Source: Deinococcus frigens DSM 12807
Lineage (GTDB): Bacteria; Deinococcota; Deinococci; Deinococcales; Deinococcaceae
Direction of reading: 5' to 3'
NCBI RefSeq assembly: GCF_000701425.1
Contig: NZ_JNIW01000009.1
Coordinates: 1 to 64,000, forward strand
DNA: 64,000 nt
Below the pieces are notes generated by a model, which was not told the DNA's origin, did no database searches, and saw only the letters and a program-made list of their open reading frames with translations. Shown one piece after another: positions 26,056 through 36,359 of this stretch. The position numbers and the translations under genes were made by a program. Position 1 is the first letter of the stretch; every line of letters begins with the position of its first letter.

Positions 26056-27222
26056 TCAGCCGCCCTCTTCCGCTGGCCGCGACAGTTTCCCGGCGATCAC
26101 CGCATGGCGCGCCCCCGTCGTGTGTGGCAGCGTGTTGCGCCAGCCCTGGTACGCGTAATACCCCAGGATGGCAAATGCCGCCGCCTCCCGCGCGCTGGAA
26201 TTCCAGCCGCGTTCCTCGAAAGTCAGCACCGGGATGGGGGCGAGGGCCGCCCTGAGCTGCGCCATAAAGGTGGGATTGTACGCGCCGCCACCTGCCACCA
26301 CGATCTCGTCGAGGCCGTGGGGCACGATAAATCGCTCGTAGGCGTCCACCACCGTCTGCGCGCTGAAGGCCGTCACGGTGGCGGCGATGTCGTGGGCGTT
26401 CAGCTCGAAGACGCCGGGCAGCCTTTGCAGATTCCAGCGTTCGCGTCCGGTGGATTTGGGTGGCGGAGCCGCCAGATAAGCGTCCTGCCGCCACGTTTCT
26501 ATAAGAGTATCGGCCACATACCCATTCGCGCCCATGCGCCCGCCGTCGTCGAATCGCTGGCGGAACAGCTCGGCGGCCTCGTCGATCAGCGCGTTGGCCG
26601 GGCCGGTGTCGAAGGCGATCACCCCCGCCTCGTCCAACCCCGGCAGATAGGTCAGGTTGCTGATGCCGCCCAGGTTGTGGATCGCCCGCTTGACGCCCGA
26701 TTCGGCGTACATCAGCCGGTCCGCGAAGGGCACCAGCGGCGCGCCCTGCCCCCCGGCCACCATGTCGGGCGGGCGGAAGTCCGAGACGACCGGCTTGCCA
26801 GTGCGCTCCACGATCACCGACGCCTCGCCGATCTGGAGGGTGGAGCGGGTGTGCCAGCCGCGCGTCTCGTCGGGCGCGGGAATGTGGTGGACGGTCTGCC
26901 CGTGGCTGGCAATGAGATCCGCACCGCCGGAGAGTTCGGCGGCAGCGTCGGCCAGCGCTTCCCCCAGCCAGAAATGAAGCTGGGTGATCTCACTGGTCTT
27001 CGCCTCGTCGCGGTTGGCGGCCAGCAAAGCGGCGCGCAGATCATCAGCAAAGGGAGTGTAGTGGTGTTCCAGCACCTTCGCGCGCGGCGCGGCTCCGGCC
27101 AATTCGGGCGGGCGGCCCCCCGCACCCACAGCGGGCCAGCCCGGAAGTTCAATCAGCACGGCGTCGATGCCGTCCACGCTGGTGCCGTTCATCAGCCCCA
27201 GCAGGCGGGGGGCGCGGCTCAC
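26056..27222 (-). CDS. anmK: Anhydro-N-acetylmuramic acid kinase
   Basis: A 388-residue kinase that opens and phosphorylates 1,6-anhydroMurNAc from cell-wall turnover to MurNAc-6-phosphate, the substrate of MurQ. Signatures are [16 protein letters not shown] near the N-terminus, [24 protein letters not shown] and [12 protein letters not shown] set the start at the GTG at 27222, which follows GGAGGT. The frame upstream of it is not protein-like. It is divergent from a peptide-binding protein gene, with a shared inverted GACCAC/GTGGTC operator between them. Confidence 0.93.
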   Translation of the reverse strand: MSRAPRLLGLMNGTSVDGIDAVLIELPGWPAVGAGGRPPELAGAAPRAKVLEHHYTPFADDLRAALLAANRDEAKTSEITQLHFWLGEALADAAAELSGGADLIASHGQTVHHIPAPDETRGWHTRSTLQIGEASVIVERTGKPVVSDFRPPDMVAGGQGAPLVPFADRLMYAESGVKRAIHNLGGISNLTYLPGLDEAGVIAFDTGPANALIDEAAELFRQRFDDGGRMGANGYVADTLIETWRQDAYLAAPPPKSTGRERWNLQRLPGVFELNAHDIAATVTAFSAQTVVDAYERFIVPHGLDEIVVAGGGAYNPTFMAQLRAALAPIPVLTFEERGWNSSAREAAAFAILGYYAYQGWRNTLPHTTGARHAVIAGKLSRPAEEGG

Positions 27223-27324
27223 GCCTGACCTCCGCCTGGCTTCCGTGCCACAGCAACAAGGGTGACCCGCCTCAGCACCGCCGCACCCGTCCCCGTCGCT
27301 CACTCGTCTGCATGACCGCACTAT

Positions 27325-27370
27325 AGACCACTTGCATACCAGATGCGGACCAGCTACAGTGAAGTGGTCA
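27325..27370. promoter_or_regulatory. Candidate GntR (NagR/DasR-like) operator pair
   Basis: AGACCACTT (27325-27333) and AAGTGGTCA (27362-27370) form an inverted pair in the anmK/peptide-binding protein spacer. GTGGTC/GACCAC are the half-sites of the NagR/DasR-type operator TGGTCTAGACCA. The left element reads ATGCAAGTGGTC on the minus strand, nearly the ATGCAAAGTGGTC found next to gntR at 63785-63797. Confidence 0.55.
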
Positions 27371-27432
27371 CATTCACGTCTCAATACCTCTGCTCTGTTC
27401 CGCACTGCCTGCCCCGCAGGCCAGGAGACGCC

Positions 27433-28962
27433 ATGAAGAGAAATCCCGTGAACTCGTTTTTGACGGCTGCCCTGACCCTGACCCTGCTGGTCGCCGCCCC
27501 GGCGGACGCGCAAACGGTGGAACGCGGCGGCACGCTGCAACTGGCTGTCGATCAATCGCCAGTGGGCCTGGACCCGCATATCGCGACGGCCTTTTCAACC
27601 TTTGTGGTCACCGGGCAGATTTACGAGGGCCTGCTGGACATCGATCCCGCCCTCAAGATCAGGCCGCTCCTCGCCAGCAAGTACACCAAAAGTGCCGACG
27701 GCCTCAAATACGTGTTCACGCTGCGCTCCGGCGTCAAGTTCCACAACGGCGACGCCCTGAGCGCGCAGGACGTGGTGTTCTCGATGGACCGCGTGAAGGA
27801 CCCCAAGACCGCCTCACCCCTGGCCAGCCGCCTCAGCTCGGTGGGCGACATCAAGGCGACGGGACCGCTGGAAGTCACCTTCGTTCTCTCCAAGCCCTTC
27901 GCGCCGTTTCTGAGCGAGGTGGCCACCATTTCCATCGTGGATAAAAAGTACGTGGAGGGCGGCGGCAATCTGCAACGGAGCGCCGTCGGCACCGGTCCCT
28001 TCGCCTTCAAGCAGTGGGTGCCGGATACCTTTATCGAACTGTCCAGGAACGCCAGCTACTGGGGCAAGGGCCAGCCATACCTGGACGCCCTGAAGTTCAA
28101 CATCGTGCCGGACGCCTCCACCCGCCAGATCGGTCTCCAGAGCGGCACCTATCAATTCCTGCCCAACATCGACGCCAGCGTGGCCGCCACGCTCAAGGGT
28201 GCGCCCGGCGTGCAACTGCTCAAATCCCAGGACCTGGCCTACAGCCTGATGGGCGTCAACGTGACCCGCAAACCCTTCAATGATCCGCGCGTGCGCGAGG
28301 CGCTGAATTATGCCATTAACCGCCCCGAACTGGTCCAGGGCGTGTATTTCGGCGACGCCGTTCCCGCCGGACCGCTGCCGCCCGTGCTGAAGTCGTATGC
28401 CACGCCCACCGAGAATTTCGCGTGCTACACCAACAACGCCGCAAAAGCCAGGGAGTTGCTGAAACAGGCGGGTTATCCCAACGGCGTGGATTTCTCGATC
28501 CTGACTTTTTCCACCGTCAAGACCGTCTCGGACTCGGCGCAGGTGTTGCAGGCGCAGCTCGCCAAGGCGGGGTTCCGGGCCAAGGTGGACGTGCAGGAAT
28601 TCGGCAGCTTCGTGCAGAACTGGCGCAACTCCAACTTCGACGCCTTCGTGTCCCTGAACGGCGGCTCGGTGGACCCCGACGGCCACCTGTACCGGGGCCT
28701 GATCTCGGGCGGCTCCACCAACGTCTTCAAGTACGCCGATCCGGCGGTGGACAAACTGCTCGAAGAGGGCCGCAGTGCCACCAGCAACGGCAGCCGCGTG
28801 CGTACCTACGCGCAGCTTCAGAAGTCGCTGGCCTGCCGGGGTCCGATCCAGTTCCTGGCCTACGGCACGCTGTTCTCGGCGGCCCGCGCCAACGTCAAGG
28901 GCTTTGCGCCCAACCCGACGCGCTCGCTGAGCAGCCTCAAGACGACGTGGCTGGACCGCTGA
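27433..28962 (+). CDS. Peptide/glycopeptide ABC transporter substrate-binding protein (family 5)
   Basis: A 509-residue DppA/OppA-type binding protein. A signal peptide of about 28 residues ends near PADAQT. The mature start [20 protein letters not shown] and the later [19 protein letters not shown] and [15 protein letters not shown] are family 5 signatures. The ATG at 27433 follows CAGGAG. Its natural partners are the dppBC-type permeases, now 9.7 kb away at 38667-40489. Divergence from anmK suggests that it imports muropeptides or amino-sugar peptides. Confidence 0.92.
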   Translation: MKRNPVNSFLTAALTLTLLVAAPADAQTVERGGTLQLAVDQSPVGLDPHIATAFSTFVVTGQIYEGLLDIDPALKIRPLLASKYTKSADGLKYVFTLRSGVKFHNGDALSAQDVVFSMDRVKDPKTASPLASRLSSVGDIKATGPLEVTFVLSKPFAPFLSEVATISIVDKKYVEGGGNLQRSAVGTGPFAFKQWVPDTFIELSRNASYWGKGQPYLDALKFNIVPDASTRQIGLQSGTYQFLPNIDASVAATLKGAPGVQLLKSQDLAYSLMGVNVTRKPFNDPRVREALNYAINRPELVQGVYFGDAVPAGPLPPVLKSYATPTENFACYTNNAAKARELLKQAGYPNGVDFSILTFSTVKTVSDSAQVLQAQLAKAGFRAKVDVQEFGSFVQNWRNSNFDAFVSLNGGSVDPDGHLYRGLISGGSTNVFKYADPAVDKLLEEGRSATSNGSRVRTYAQLQKSLACRGPIQFLAYGTLFSAARANVKGFAPNPTRSLSSLKTTWLDR

Positions 28963-29092
28963 TTCTGATTTGAATTGGCAGTGCTGTCGACAATTCGGAA
29001 TGTGAACATACAGCGCCCTCCCAGCGCTGCCCAACTGAAGAAACAAACAAAATTTCTGCGGCGATGAAACCCTGAGGGTATATTTCAACGGG

Positions 29093-29302
29093 TCAGGTCA
29101 CATGTTCCAAGCGGCACAGCATGAGCCGGATGTTAGCGATGCAGAACCACGTATCTGTCATTTGGGGCAGCTCCTCGTCACCTCGGCCCAACCGGCGGCA
29201 GCGGGTTTTCCGCGCGAAGGTCCGCTCCACCACCCAGCGGAGAGGCCGCACCACAAAATCCTGTTGTCCAGCCAGTTTCTTAACAAGATCTATGGTCCAG
29301 CT
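29093..29302 (-). pseudogene. C-terminal fragment of an IS5-family transposase
   Basis: About 69 residues match the end of IS5/IS427-type DDE transposases: FVVRPLRWVVERTFARKTRC with the catalytic-region ERTF motif, then RRLGRGDEELPQMTDTWF and IRLMLCRLEH. In intact proteins RWVVERTFAW is preceded by the other catalytic acids, which are missing here. A longer open frame upstream to 29467 is not transposase-like. It marks past insertion activity at the left edge of the polysaccharide island. Confidence 0.75.
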
Positions 29303-29650
29303 CAAGACCCGGCTGCCCCATGACACAGGTTCACCCGCCGTTGAACGCTTTCTATGTGGCGTCCTCCTGAAAGTGCTGGAAAGAACCGTATATCGCCTCT
29401 GCGGCACAGCTAAAACACGCCCGGAGCGCTGATCCGTGCATAGCCTGCCGAAAAATGCATGTGCCACACGTAAATTTAGAGATTTGCCGACATGCGAACG
29501 GTGGAGTTGAATGGTGGAAGCGAGGAACCACCTGAACGTCAGAGTATGAGCGCAGGCAACCGGAGTCAGTCAAAAAACCGCTACCAGCGCGCATAAAGCA
29601 GCCTCTCCATCCGTCCTTCGAAGGGTTACATGAAGGCGCACTCACTATAT

Positions 29651-29678
29651 TTGCATCTAACTAAACATGTGATAAGTT
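29651..29678 (+). promoter_or_regulatory. Candidate promoter of the polysaccharide operon
   Basis: TTGCAT (29651-29656), 16-bp spacer, TAAGTT (29673-29678), in an AT-rich segment about 130 bp before the first glycosyltransferase. It is the best sigma-70-like match ahead of the operon. Confidence 0.4.
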
Positions 29679-29809
29679 TTACATTAGTCGGCATCTCGTC
29701 AGACCCTGCTACGGTGCTCAATTTGCTCATGCAGAATGACCTTAACCATCGAAAAAGAAATAATGATTACGATTACGCACTACTGCGGATCGAAAGGAGT
29801 CTCATCACC

Positions 29810-30586
29810 GTGACCGTCTCTAAATCACCGTTGTCGTTCGTCCCTCAGGTCATGACGCCGATCCACCGACCGACCACAACCGTGGTGGTGCCTGCGATGA
29901 ACGAAGCACGGAACCTGCCACACGTCCTGCCCTTAATTCCCGCCTGGGTTGATGAGGTCATTCTGGTGGATGGAAACTCAAAGGATAATACGGTGGATGT
30001 TGCCAGGGCATTGTTGCCCCATATCCGCATCGTCAAGCAATCTGGCCGTGGTAAAGGCAATGCGCTGCGTGAAGGGTTCGCAGCAGCCACGGGCGATATC
30101 ATCGTCATGATCGATGCTGATGGCAGTACCGATCCGGGCGAAATCGGTAACTTCGTGCGCCATCTGCGCTCGGGTGCCGATTTTGTCAAGGGATCGCGGT
30201 TCCTGCAAGGCGCTGGTTCAAGCGACATTTCGCGTATTCGCAATGGCGGGAATGCCTGCATCACCATGGCTGTACGGATATTGTTCGGCGGACGCTACTC
30301 TGACCTGTGTTACGGTTACAACGCGTTCTGGCGCTCAGTTCTGCCGAAGCTTGACCTGGATTGTAACGGCTTTGAAATTGAGACGCTGATGGGCATTCGC
30401 GCCCTCAAGGCCAGACTGAAGATCGTCGAGATACACAGCTTTGAGCACGAACGCATTCACGGCACGAGCAATCTTCACGCCGTCCGTGACGGTTGGCGAA
30501 TTTTTAGACTCATCTTGCGAGAGCGTTTTATGAAGCGGATAGCGCCCATTCAAGATGCCGACGCCTCCTCTGCTCCGACGTCTTAA
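29810..30586 (+). CDS. Family-2 glycosyltransferase (polyprenyl-phosphate sugar transferase-like)
   Basis: A 258-residue GT-A enzyme. TTTVVVPAMNEARNLPHVLP begins the nucleotide-sugar fold, and DADGSTDPGEI holds the metal-binding DxD. KGSRFLQG and CYGYNAFWRS resemble DPM1/GtrB-like transferases that load a sugar on polyprenyl phosphate. I chose the GTG at 29810, 10 nt after AAAGGAG. Upstream ATGs at 29630 and 29729 add residues that lack family similarity. It is the first gene of the island operon, 12 bp before the next glycosyltransferase. Confidence 0.82.
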   Translation: MTVSKSPLSFVPQVMTPIHRPTTTVVVPAMNEARNLPHVLPLIPAWVDEVILVDGNSKDNTVDVARALLPHIRIVKQSGRGKGNALREGFAAATGDIIVMIDADGSTDPGEIGNFVRHLRSGADFVKGSRFLQGAGSSDISRIRNGGNACITMAVRILFGGRYSDLCYGYNAFWRSVLPKLDLDCNGFEIETLMGIRALKARLKIVEIHSFEHERIHGTSNLHAVRDGWRIFRLILRERFMKRIAPIQDADASSAPTS

Positions 30587-30598
30587 CACGGTTACCTT

Positions 30599-31585
30599 GT
30601 GAAGGCAGTCCTGTCCGCCTCAGTCGTGATCTGCGCGTACAGCGAGCGCCGATGGGATGACTTGCAAGCCGCTGTTCAGTCTGTGCAGAGGCAGACAGTT
30701 GCCGCACAGGAAATTATCGTCGTCATAGACCACAACCCGGACCTGCTGGAGAAGGCCAAAATTGCTCTGGCAGGCGCGACTGTTATGCCTAATTCGCAGC
30801 GCAGGGGTCTGTCGGGTGCGAGGAATACCGGGTTGCAAAGTACCACAGGCGACGTCGTGGTCTTCCTTGATGACGATGCCGTGGCCAATCCTTCTTGGCT
30901 CCGAGGTTTATTGTCCGGATATGACGATCCGGCGGTTCTGGGCGTAGGAGGCAGAATCGAGCCTCGGTGGGACGGTGGCCAGCCCCGCTGGTTCCCGCCA
31001 GAGTTTTTATGGGTCGTGGGTTGTACGTATGCTGGAATGCCAGATACACCCTCGCCAGTGCGGAACGTTATCGGAGCGAGTATGTCGACCAGGCGAGCAG
31101 TGGCCAGCGAAGCAGGTGGGTTTCGCGTTTCACTTGGTCGTATTGCCAGCGTGCCACTGGGAGGGGAAGAAACCGAATTCTGTATTCGGACGGCTGCTGC
31201 GTCTGTCGGTGGATTCTGGCTGTACGATCCACGTGCTGTGGTTCATCACCGTGTCCCGACCACCCGTGCCAACTGGCATTATTTTTTGACCCGCTGCTTG
31301 GCAGAAGGGTATTCCAAAAGTGCTGTGGCCCGATTTGTTGGTTCGGGGCCTGCCCTCGCGTCTGAACGAAACTACACTCTGCGCGTGCTTCCGCGGGGCA
31401 TTTTGAGAGGCTTGCGTGATGTGACGCGTGGGGACATCACGGGACTGGCCCGGGGAGCGGCAATCTGGCTCGGTTTCACGGCCACCGCCGCTGGTTACCT
31501 CGTGGGAAAGGTGCACCCCTACCAACCGTCCGCCGGACCCCGCCCGCACATCGCGTTGGGCGAAGATGAAGGGATGACAGGGTGA
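30599..31585 (+). CDS. Family-2 glycosyltransferase
   Basis: A 328-residue glycosyltransferase. The N-terminal fold has SVVICAYSERRWDDL, RRGLSGARNTGL and the acidic FLDDDAVANPSW. GGEETEFCIR supplies the acceptor-side acid. A hydrophobic stretch near residues 283-300 may anchor it to the membrane. It resembles archaeal-type dolichyl-linked glucuronosyltransferases in motif layout. The GTG start is inferred. Its stop overlaps the next start as GTGA, so translation is coupled. Confidence 0.85.
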   Translation: MKAVLSASVVICAYSERRWDDLQAAVQSVQRQTVAAQEIIVVIDHNPDLLEKAKIALAGATVMPNSQRRGLSGARNTGLQSTTGDVVVFLDDDAVANPSWLRGLLSGYDDPAVLGVGGRIEPRWDGGQPRWFPPEFLWVVGCTYAGMPDTPSPVRNVIGASMSTRRAVASEAGGFRVSLGRIASVPLGGEETEFCIRTAAASVGGFWLYDPRAVVHHRVPTTRANWHYFLTRCLAEGYSKSAVARFVGSGPALASERNYTLRVLPRGILRGLRDVTRGDITGLARGAAIWLGFTATAAGYLVGKVHPYQPSAGPRPHIALGEDEGMTG

Positions 31586-32961
31586 CGTCTCCTTCCGTTG
31601 AGGCCGCGTCGCCTCCTGTGGCCCCTCCGTTCGAGGCGTTGCATGTGATGGAAATTGAGTTGAGCCAGCGTCTCCCGAGGCTCATGCCAGCGGAGTCCCC
31701 GACGGGACTGAGCTATCCAGCCGTGCGGGCATTGATCCGGCTTCACCGTCAACCGCTTGGATTACTGGATGTGAGGGTGCCTCCAGAAGGGCTTACCGAA
31801 GCGCATCTCTCGCTACAGATCTGGCAAGCATTCTCGGCAGACATCAACAGGCATCTGGAGGATGATGGTCTTGCCGGCCTGGTCGAACTTCCTATTGAGG
31901 GCATCCTGCACCACGGCGAACCACACTGCCGATCAGAACGGCGGGCATTTTTGCTCCAAGCACCGTTTGTCAGCGTTGTCGTGGCCACCCGGAACCGGCC
32001 AGAACAGTTGCCACGATTACTGGATAGCCTGCTTGGCCTGAACTATCCCAATTACGAAGTGATCGTGGTAGACAATGCGCCCGCCGACGAGTCCTCATTC
32101 CAGGTGATCCGTGCAAGGCAGGAGGGTGAACCCCGCCTGCGTTACGCCCGTGAGGACACCCCGGGACTGTCGAATGCCCGCAACTGTGGTGTCATGCAGG
32201 CCTCGGGGGAAATCGTGGCCATCACCGATGACGACGTGCAGCCGGACAAGGACTGGCTGCTGGAACTTGCGCGTGGATTCGGGGCTGGTGACCGGGTGGG
32301 CTGCGTGACCGGCGCAATTCTTGCTATGCGCCTCGATACGTCGGCTCAGGTATGGATTGAACAGTATGGTGGATTCAATAAAGGCTTCGAGGTTAACCTA
32401 TTCGATATGCATCAGCACCGCCCGGCAAGCCGTCTGTATCCGTACGCGGCAGGGATCTTTGGTTCGGGTGCCAACATCGCTTTCCGCAAGGACGTTCTCC
32501 AAGCGGTTGGCGGATTCGATCCAGCGCTCGGTGCAGGGACAGCAGGCATGGGAGGAGAGGAACTCGCCCTCTTCGTGCGTCTCCTCTCCGAGGGGCACCA
32601 GATCGCCTACCGGCCCGCTGCCTTTCTGTATCACGCACACCACGAGCAGTACGAGGCGCTCCGGCGTCAGATGTACAGCTACGGTGCAGGATTGACTGCC
32701 TACCTGACGAAGACCATCTTCGACCGGCCATATCACCTGTGGCGGATACTGCTCAAGCTGCCTGTGGGTATGCTGTATGCCCTCAGCCCAAAATCGAAAA
32801 AGAACGTTCGTAAAAGCGGAGCCTATCCTGCCGAACTCACCCGTCTGGAGTTCAGAGGCATGATGTACGGGCCAGTTGCCTACGCCCGGAGCTGCTGGCA
32901 GGTTCGCTGTGTACGCTGGTCTGGTCGCAATCTCAAGCAAATTCCAGAATCCGAACGATGA
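31582..32961 (+). CDS. Family-2 glycosyltransferase with N-terminal extension
   Basis: A 459-residue protein. About 125 N-terminal residues of unknown fold precede a GT-A domain (VSVVVATRNRPEQLPRLLDS, GLSNARNCGV, TDDDVQPDKDW, GMGGEELALFVR). The C-terminal quarter is basic and aromatic, possibly membrane-associated. The GTG start overlaps the previous stop by 4 bp, and the stop overlaps the next gene as ATGA. It is probably one of three transferases that assemble the repeat unit. Confidence 0.85.
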   Translation: MTSPSVEAASPPVAPPFEALHVMEIELSQRLPRLMPAESPTGLSYPAVRALIRLHRQPLGLLDVRVPPEGLTEAHLSLQIWQAFSADINRHLEDDGLAGLVELPIEGILHHGEPHCRSERRAFLLQAPFVSVVVATRNRPEQLPRLLDSLLGLNYPNYEVIVVDNAPADESSFQVIRARQEGEPRLRYAREDTPGLSNARNCGVMQASGEIVAITDDDVQPDKDWLLELARGFGAGDRVGCVTGAILAMRLDTSAQVWIEQYGGFNKGFEVNLFDMHQHRPASRLYPYAAGIFGSGANIAFRKDVLQAVGGFDPALGAGTAGMGGEELALFVRLLSEGHQIAYRPAAFLYHAHHEQYEALRRQMYSYGAGLTAYLTKTIFDRPYHLWRILLKLPVGMLYALSPKSKKNVRKSGAYPAELTRLEFRGMMYGPVAYARSCWQVRCVRWSGRNLKQIPESER

Positions 32962-34724
32962 GCGCCCTGTCTTCAAAAACAGTAGGCGCTGGGGGGCAGC
33001 TCTACGCGCCGTATCTGCCACTGGTCTGGATGGCCGCGTCCCTAGGACTATGGAGATTGTCTCTCCCCCTGGTAGAACTGAACAGGATTGACGAACTCGG
33101 TCTTGTTTCGGCCCTGCCACCTTTGTTTTACGTCGCTCCATCTCTTCTGACCTTGAGCTTTTGGCACGTCATCCGCCAGAGATCGCCACATAAATGGACC
33201 GTGCTGCTGCATGTCATCGCACTGATCTTTATGCTGCACGCGACGCTGCCCATTCTTTACGACGTCCCTCGATTTGCCTGGGTTTACAAGCATATCGGCG
33301 TCGTTGATTACATCATCCGCAATGGCGCGGTAGACGCAAGTATCGACGCGTACCACAATTGGCCAGGCTTTTTTGCCGTCGCAGCGTTACTCGTGCGCGT
33401 GTCTGGCAGTCACGACGCCCAGGAAATAGCTCGCTGGGCCCCACTGGCCTTTAACCTGCTCTATGTCGGCCCACTGTTGCTGATATTTCGGGCGTTTACC
33501 CGTCAGGCACATGTGGTCTGGCTGGCGGTCTGGCTATTCTTCCTTGGAAACTGGGTCTCGCAGGATTATTTCGCCCCTCAGGCGTTCGCCTACCTCTTCT
33601 TTCTGTTCGTGATCGCCGCGTGCCTCACATGGATTCAACCGCATGCTGTACCTCCCCTGAAAATCTCCGAACAGGAGCAGGGCTGGACGGTCTATCGGCT
33701 CGTTTACGGGACGGTCATTCTTGCAGCGGTGGTTATCGCAGCAAGCCACCAGCTCACGCCGTTCATGTTGATGGCGGCACTCATAGCCCTGATGGTTGCT
33801 GGCTCGCGGCGTCTCTGGCCTGTGCTGGCGGTGGTGGTCATCAGTACCCTGCTGTGGGACATCTTCATGGCGCGCCCCTACCTGGCCGCGTATTCCCACT
33901 GGTACTCCTCGCTGGGCAGTGTGGGCCTGAACCTTAAGCATAATGTGAGCAGCACCAATCAGTATTCGGCGGATCATCTGCTGATCGTGACGATCACCCG
34001 GGTCATGTCCCTGCTGCTTTGGGGAGTGGCTTTCCTGGGGGGTTTAAGGGGTCTATGGCAGAAACAACTCGACTGGCGGGCAGTGCTGCTGGCACTGACC
34101 CCCTTTCCCATGCTGGTGCTCGGCTCCTACGGCGGCGAGATGCTGCTGCGCATCTATCTGTTCTCACTCCCGTTTATGGCTTATCTGGCCGCCACAGCAG
34201 TCTTCTCGCCCGGTGCCTCCCGACCAGGCCACCGTTCGGCGGCGGCGGCGCTTGCGCTCCAGGCCGTGCTGCTCTGTGGATACTTTTTCGCGCAATTCGG
34301 CAACGAGTTGACCAACCGTGTCGGGGCGTACGACGTTCGGGCTGCGCAATATCTGTACGCCCACGCCCGTCCTCAGAGCGTTATTGCTACAGTGACGATC
34401 AACAACTTTCCCCTGAAACTGGAAGGAAACTACGCCGAATTCGATCACCAGTTCTTGGTGGATGATCAACTTGATAGAAATCGGGTCCTGACCGGGAAGG
34501 ACTACCGCAGGGTATTGCAATACGGGCGCGATACAGGCGCTCCAGCGGTGTATTTCGTGATTTCGAACGACCAAAAGGTGTACGGCAAGAAGTTCAGGCT
34601 CCTGGCACCGGGAGCATTTGACTCCGTCGCACAGTCTATCCGTGAAGACCCGGATGCCCGCGTGTTCTACCGCAAGGAGCAGACCGTCATCTATGAAATC
34701 CCTCTCTCTGAGGGAAGGCAATAA
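32958..34724 (+). CDS. Large multi-spanning membrane protein (GT-C or polymerase candidate)
   Basis: A 588-residue protein with about ten to twelve hydrophobic segments over residues 15-455 and a soluble C-terminal region of about 130 residues (YDVRAAQYLYAHARPQSVIA). The segment WVSQDYFAPQAFAYLFFLF in the middle resembles membrane glycosyltransferases of actinobacterial and deinococcal surface-glycan loci. Between glycosyltransferases and a flippase, it is the best candidate for the polymerase or a lipid-linked-sugar-dependent transferase. No named family is certain. Starts in an ATGA overlap. Confidence 0.65.
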   Translation: MSALSSKTVGAGGQLYAPYLPLVWMAASLGLWRLSLPLVELNRIDELGLVSALPPLFYVAPSLLTLSFWHVIRQRSPHKWTVLLHVIALIFMLHATLPILYDVPRFAWVYKHIGVVDYIIRNGAVDASIDAYHNWPGFFAVAALLVRVSGSHDAQEIARWAPLAFNLLYVGPLLLIFRAFTRQAHVVWLAVWLFFLGNWVSQDYFAPQAFAYLFFLFVIAACLTWIQPHAVPPLKISEQEQGWTVYRLVYGTVILAAVVIAASHQLTPFMLMAALIALMVAGSRRLWPVLAVVVISTLLWDIFMARPYLAAYSHWYSSLGSVGLNLKHNVSSTNQYSADHLLIVTITRVMSLLLWGVAFLGGLRGLWQKQLDWRAVLLALTPFPMLVLGSYGGEMLLRIYLFSLPFMAYLAATAVFSPGASRPGHRSAAAALALQAVLLCGYFFAQFGNELTNRVGAYDVRAAQYLYAHARPQSVIATVTINNFPLKLEGNYAEFDHQFLVDDQLDRNRVLTGKDYRRVLQYGRDTGAPAVYFVISNDQKVYGKKFRLLAPGAFDSVAQSIREDPDARVFYRKEQTVIYEIPLSEGRQ

Positions 34725-34726
34725 CC

Positions 34727-35104
34727 GTGTTGTCCGGTCGCACGCAGGCCGTAGCTCTGCTGGGGATATGCCTTGCGGCTGGATTGACACTCATTTCTGA
34801 TTTCCCTGCGTTCTTACATCTTGTGATCTGGTTGACCCTGATCGCTGTCGGCCCGGGACTGGCTGTCGTACCCGTTGCGAGGATGAAGAGCGCTGCTGCC
34901 GCCTGGACTCTGGTGGTTCTGGTGAGCCTCAGTGTTGATTTCGTAGTGTCGATGGTACTGCTGTACGGGCCGCGTTCCGTTTTTGCCCATTCAGTCCTGA
35001 TCCTGGGCGCAACCCTGTTGTTGGTTGCCGGGCACTTCCACGGGTTCCGTAGGAGCGGTCAGAAACAGGTACAGGAGGAGACGTATGAACACGACGGACA
35101 GTAA
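34727..35104 (+). CDS. Small membrane protein of the polysaccharide operon
   Basis: A 125-residue protein with about three hydrophobic segments (residues 8-30, 33-50 and 58-104) and a charged C-terminal tail (RRSGQKQVQEETYEHDGQ). It begins with GTG 2 bp after the previous stop and overlaps the flippase gene by 20 bp. No recognised domain. It may assist the large membrane protein encoded upstream, since the two are tightly coupled. Confidence 0.6.
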   Translation: MLSGRTQAVALLGICLAAGLTLISDFPAFLHLVIWLTLIAVGPGLAVVPVARMKSAAAAWTLVVLVSLSVDFVVSMVLLYGPRSVFAHSVLILGATLLLVAGHFHGFRRSGQKQVQEETYEHDGQ

Positions 35105-36359
35105 CCCGCGCCTCCGGCCTGCCCGCGACCGCTTGATCATCAACGCCATGAGCCTTGTCGGAACCAGCGCCATTACGTCCGGACTGGGCTTTGTGTTCTG
35201 GTGGACGGCGGCCCGCCTCCTACCGGCCGAATTGGTCGGTGCTGGCTCGGCGGTGGTGTCAGCCATGTTGCTGATCAGCACCTTGGCCATGCTGGGTCTG
35301 GGCACGCTCCTGATTAGCGAGCTTCCCAGCAGGCCAACAGAGGCTGCGGGCCTGATGAGTGCAGCCCTGATCACTTGCGGTGTCGTCTCGATGCTTGCTG
35401 CGGGAGCTTTTGCACTGGTGCTCCCGCATCTTGCCCCTGCGTTTACCTGGGTTTCAGCCAGTCCAGGACACTTCGTGCTGTTTGCAAGTGGCATAGTCTT
35501 CACAACAATCACTCTCGTTTTCGATCAGGCCATCATCGGGTTGTTGCGCGGCGATCTCCAGTTGTGGCGCAACGGTCTATCCGCGACTGTGAAAATCATC
35601 GCCCTCCTCTTGATCGGTTTGGTTTCGGTATTTCCGACCGACCAGGCCGTCTATTTCGCGTGGCTGGCCGGGAACGTCGCTTCCATGGTGGCCGTGGGGT
35701 GGCTGGCCTGGGCGTCTCGCCTTCACCTGCTGGCCAGGCCCGACTGGCCGGGAATGAGCAAACTGTTCAACCGAGGGCTCCGCCATCATGGACTCAACCT
35801 GGCCATGCAGGCTCCAGGCCTCGCTCTTCCTGTGCTGGTGGCAGGCCAACTCAGTTCTGGGAGCTACGCCCGATTTTACATAGCCTGGATGGTGGCGGGC
35901 TTCGTCGGTATGGTGCCCTACGCACTGGCCACAGTGCTTCCTGCTGTGGATGCCGGCAATGCGTCAGCCCTGCATACACGTTTTCGGTCCTCATTGACGT
36001 GGGCTTTCATGGCCTGCTCTTTCGGTATTGTGATTCTGGTTCTAGTTGCGCCCGTGCTTCTTGGGATGTTCGGCCCCACCTATCGGCTTGAAGCCACTGA
36101 CAGCCTGAGGATTCTGGCGCTGACCTCGATCCCCGTGATCGTCAAGGCACACTACATCGCGCTGGGACGAATTCAGGGCCGCCTGAACCATGTGGCAGTT
36201 GTCGTCCTTATCGGTGGAGTTACCGAACTGTGTGCGGCGGCGCTTGGCGGACACCTGGGCGGCCTGACCGGCCTTTCAATCGGTCTTCTGCTGGCCTACA
36301 CAGCAGAGGCGCTGTACATGCTGCCAAAGGTACTGCACGGTGCGGGCTGGTCCCCATGA
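35085..36359 (+). CDS. Wzx-like polysaccharide flippase
   Basis: A 424-residue protein with about twelve hydrophobic helices, of the oligosaccharide-exporter (MATE/MVF-like) type. It would move lipid-linked repeat units across the membrane. N-terminal NAMSLVGTSAITSGLGFVFW matches the usual Wzx opening. The ATG at 35085 follows AGGAGGAG, clearly favoured over an in-frame start at 35025. The stop overlaps the acyltransferase start as ATGA. Confidence 0.83.
   Translation: MNTTDSNPRLRPARDRLIINAMSLVGTSAITSGLGFVFWWTAARLLPAELVGAGSAVVSAMLLISTLAMLGLGTLLISELPSRPTEAAGLMSAALITCGVVSMLAAGAFALVLPHLAPAFTWVSASPGHFVLFASGIVFTTITLVFDQAIIGLLRGDLQLWRNGLSATVKIIALLLIGLVSVFPTDQAVYFAWLAGNVASMVAVGWLAWASRLHLLARPDWPGMSKLFNRGLRHHGLNLAMQAPGLALPVLVAGQLSSGSYARFYIAWMVAGFVGMVPYALATVLPAVDAGNASALHTRFRSSLTWAFMACSFGIVILVLVAPVLLGMFGPTYRLEATDSLRILALTSIPVIVKAHYIALGRIQGRLNHVAVVVLIGGVTELCAAALGGHLGGLTGLSIGLLLAYTAEALYMLPKVLHGAGWSP

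Larger units (their letters stand above)
28963..29809. other. Island entry region with transposase remnant
   Basis: About 850 bp between the binding-protein gene and the first island gene. It contains TTTGAATTGGCA (28969-28980; similar sequence at 38565-38576), an IS5-type transposase fragment (29093-29302), about 300 bp of degenerate sequence, and an AT-rich stretch (29630-29780) with a candidate promoter. GC content drops markedly here. Confidence 0.6.
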
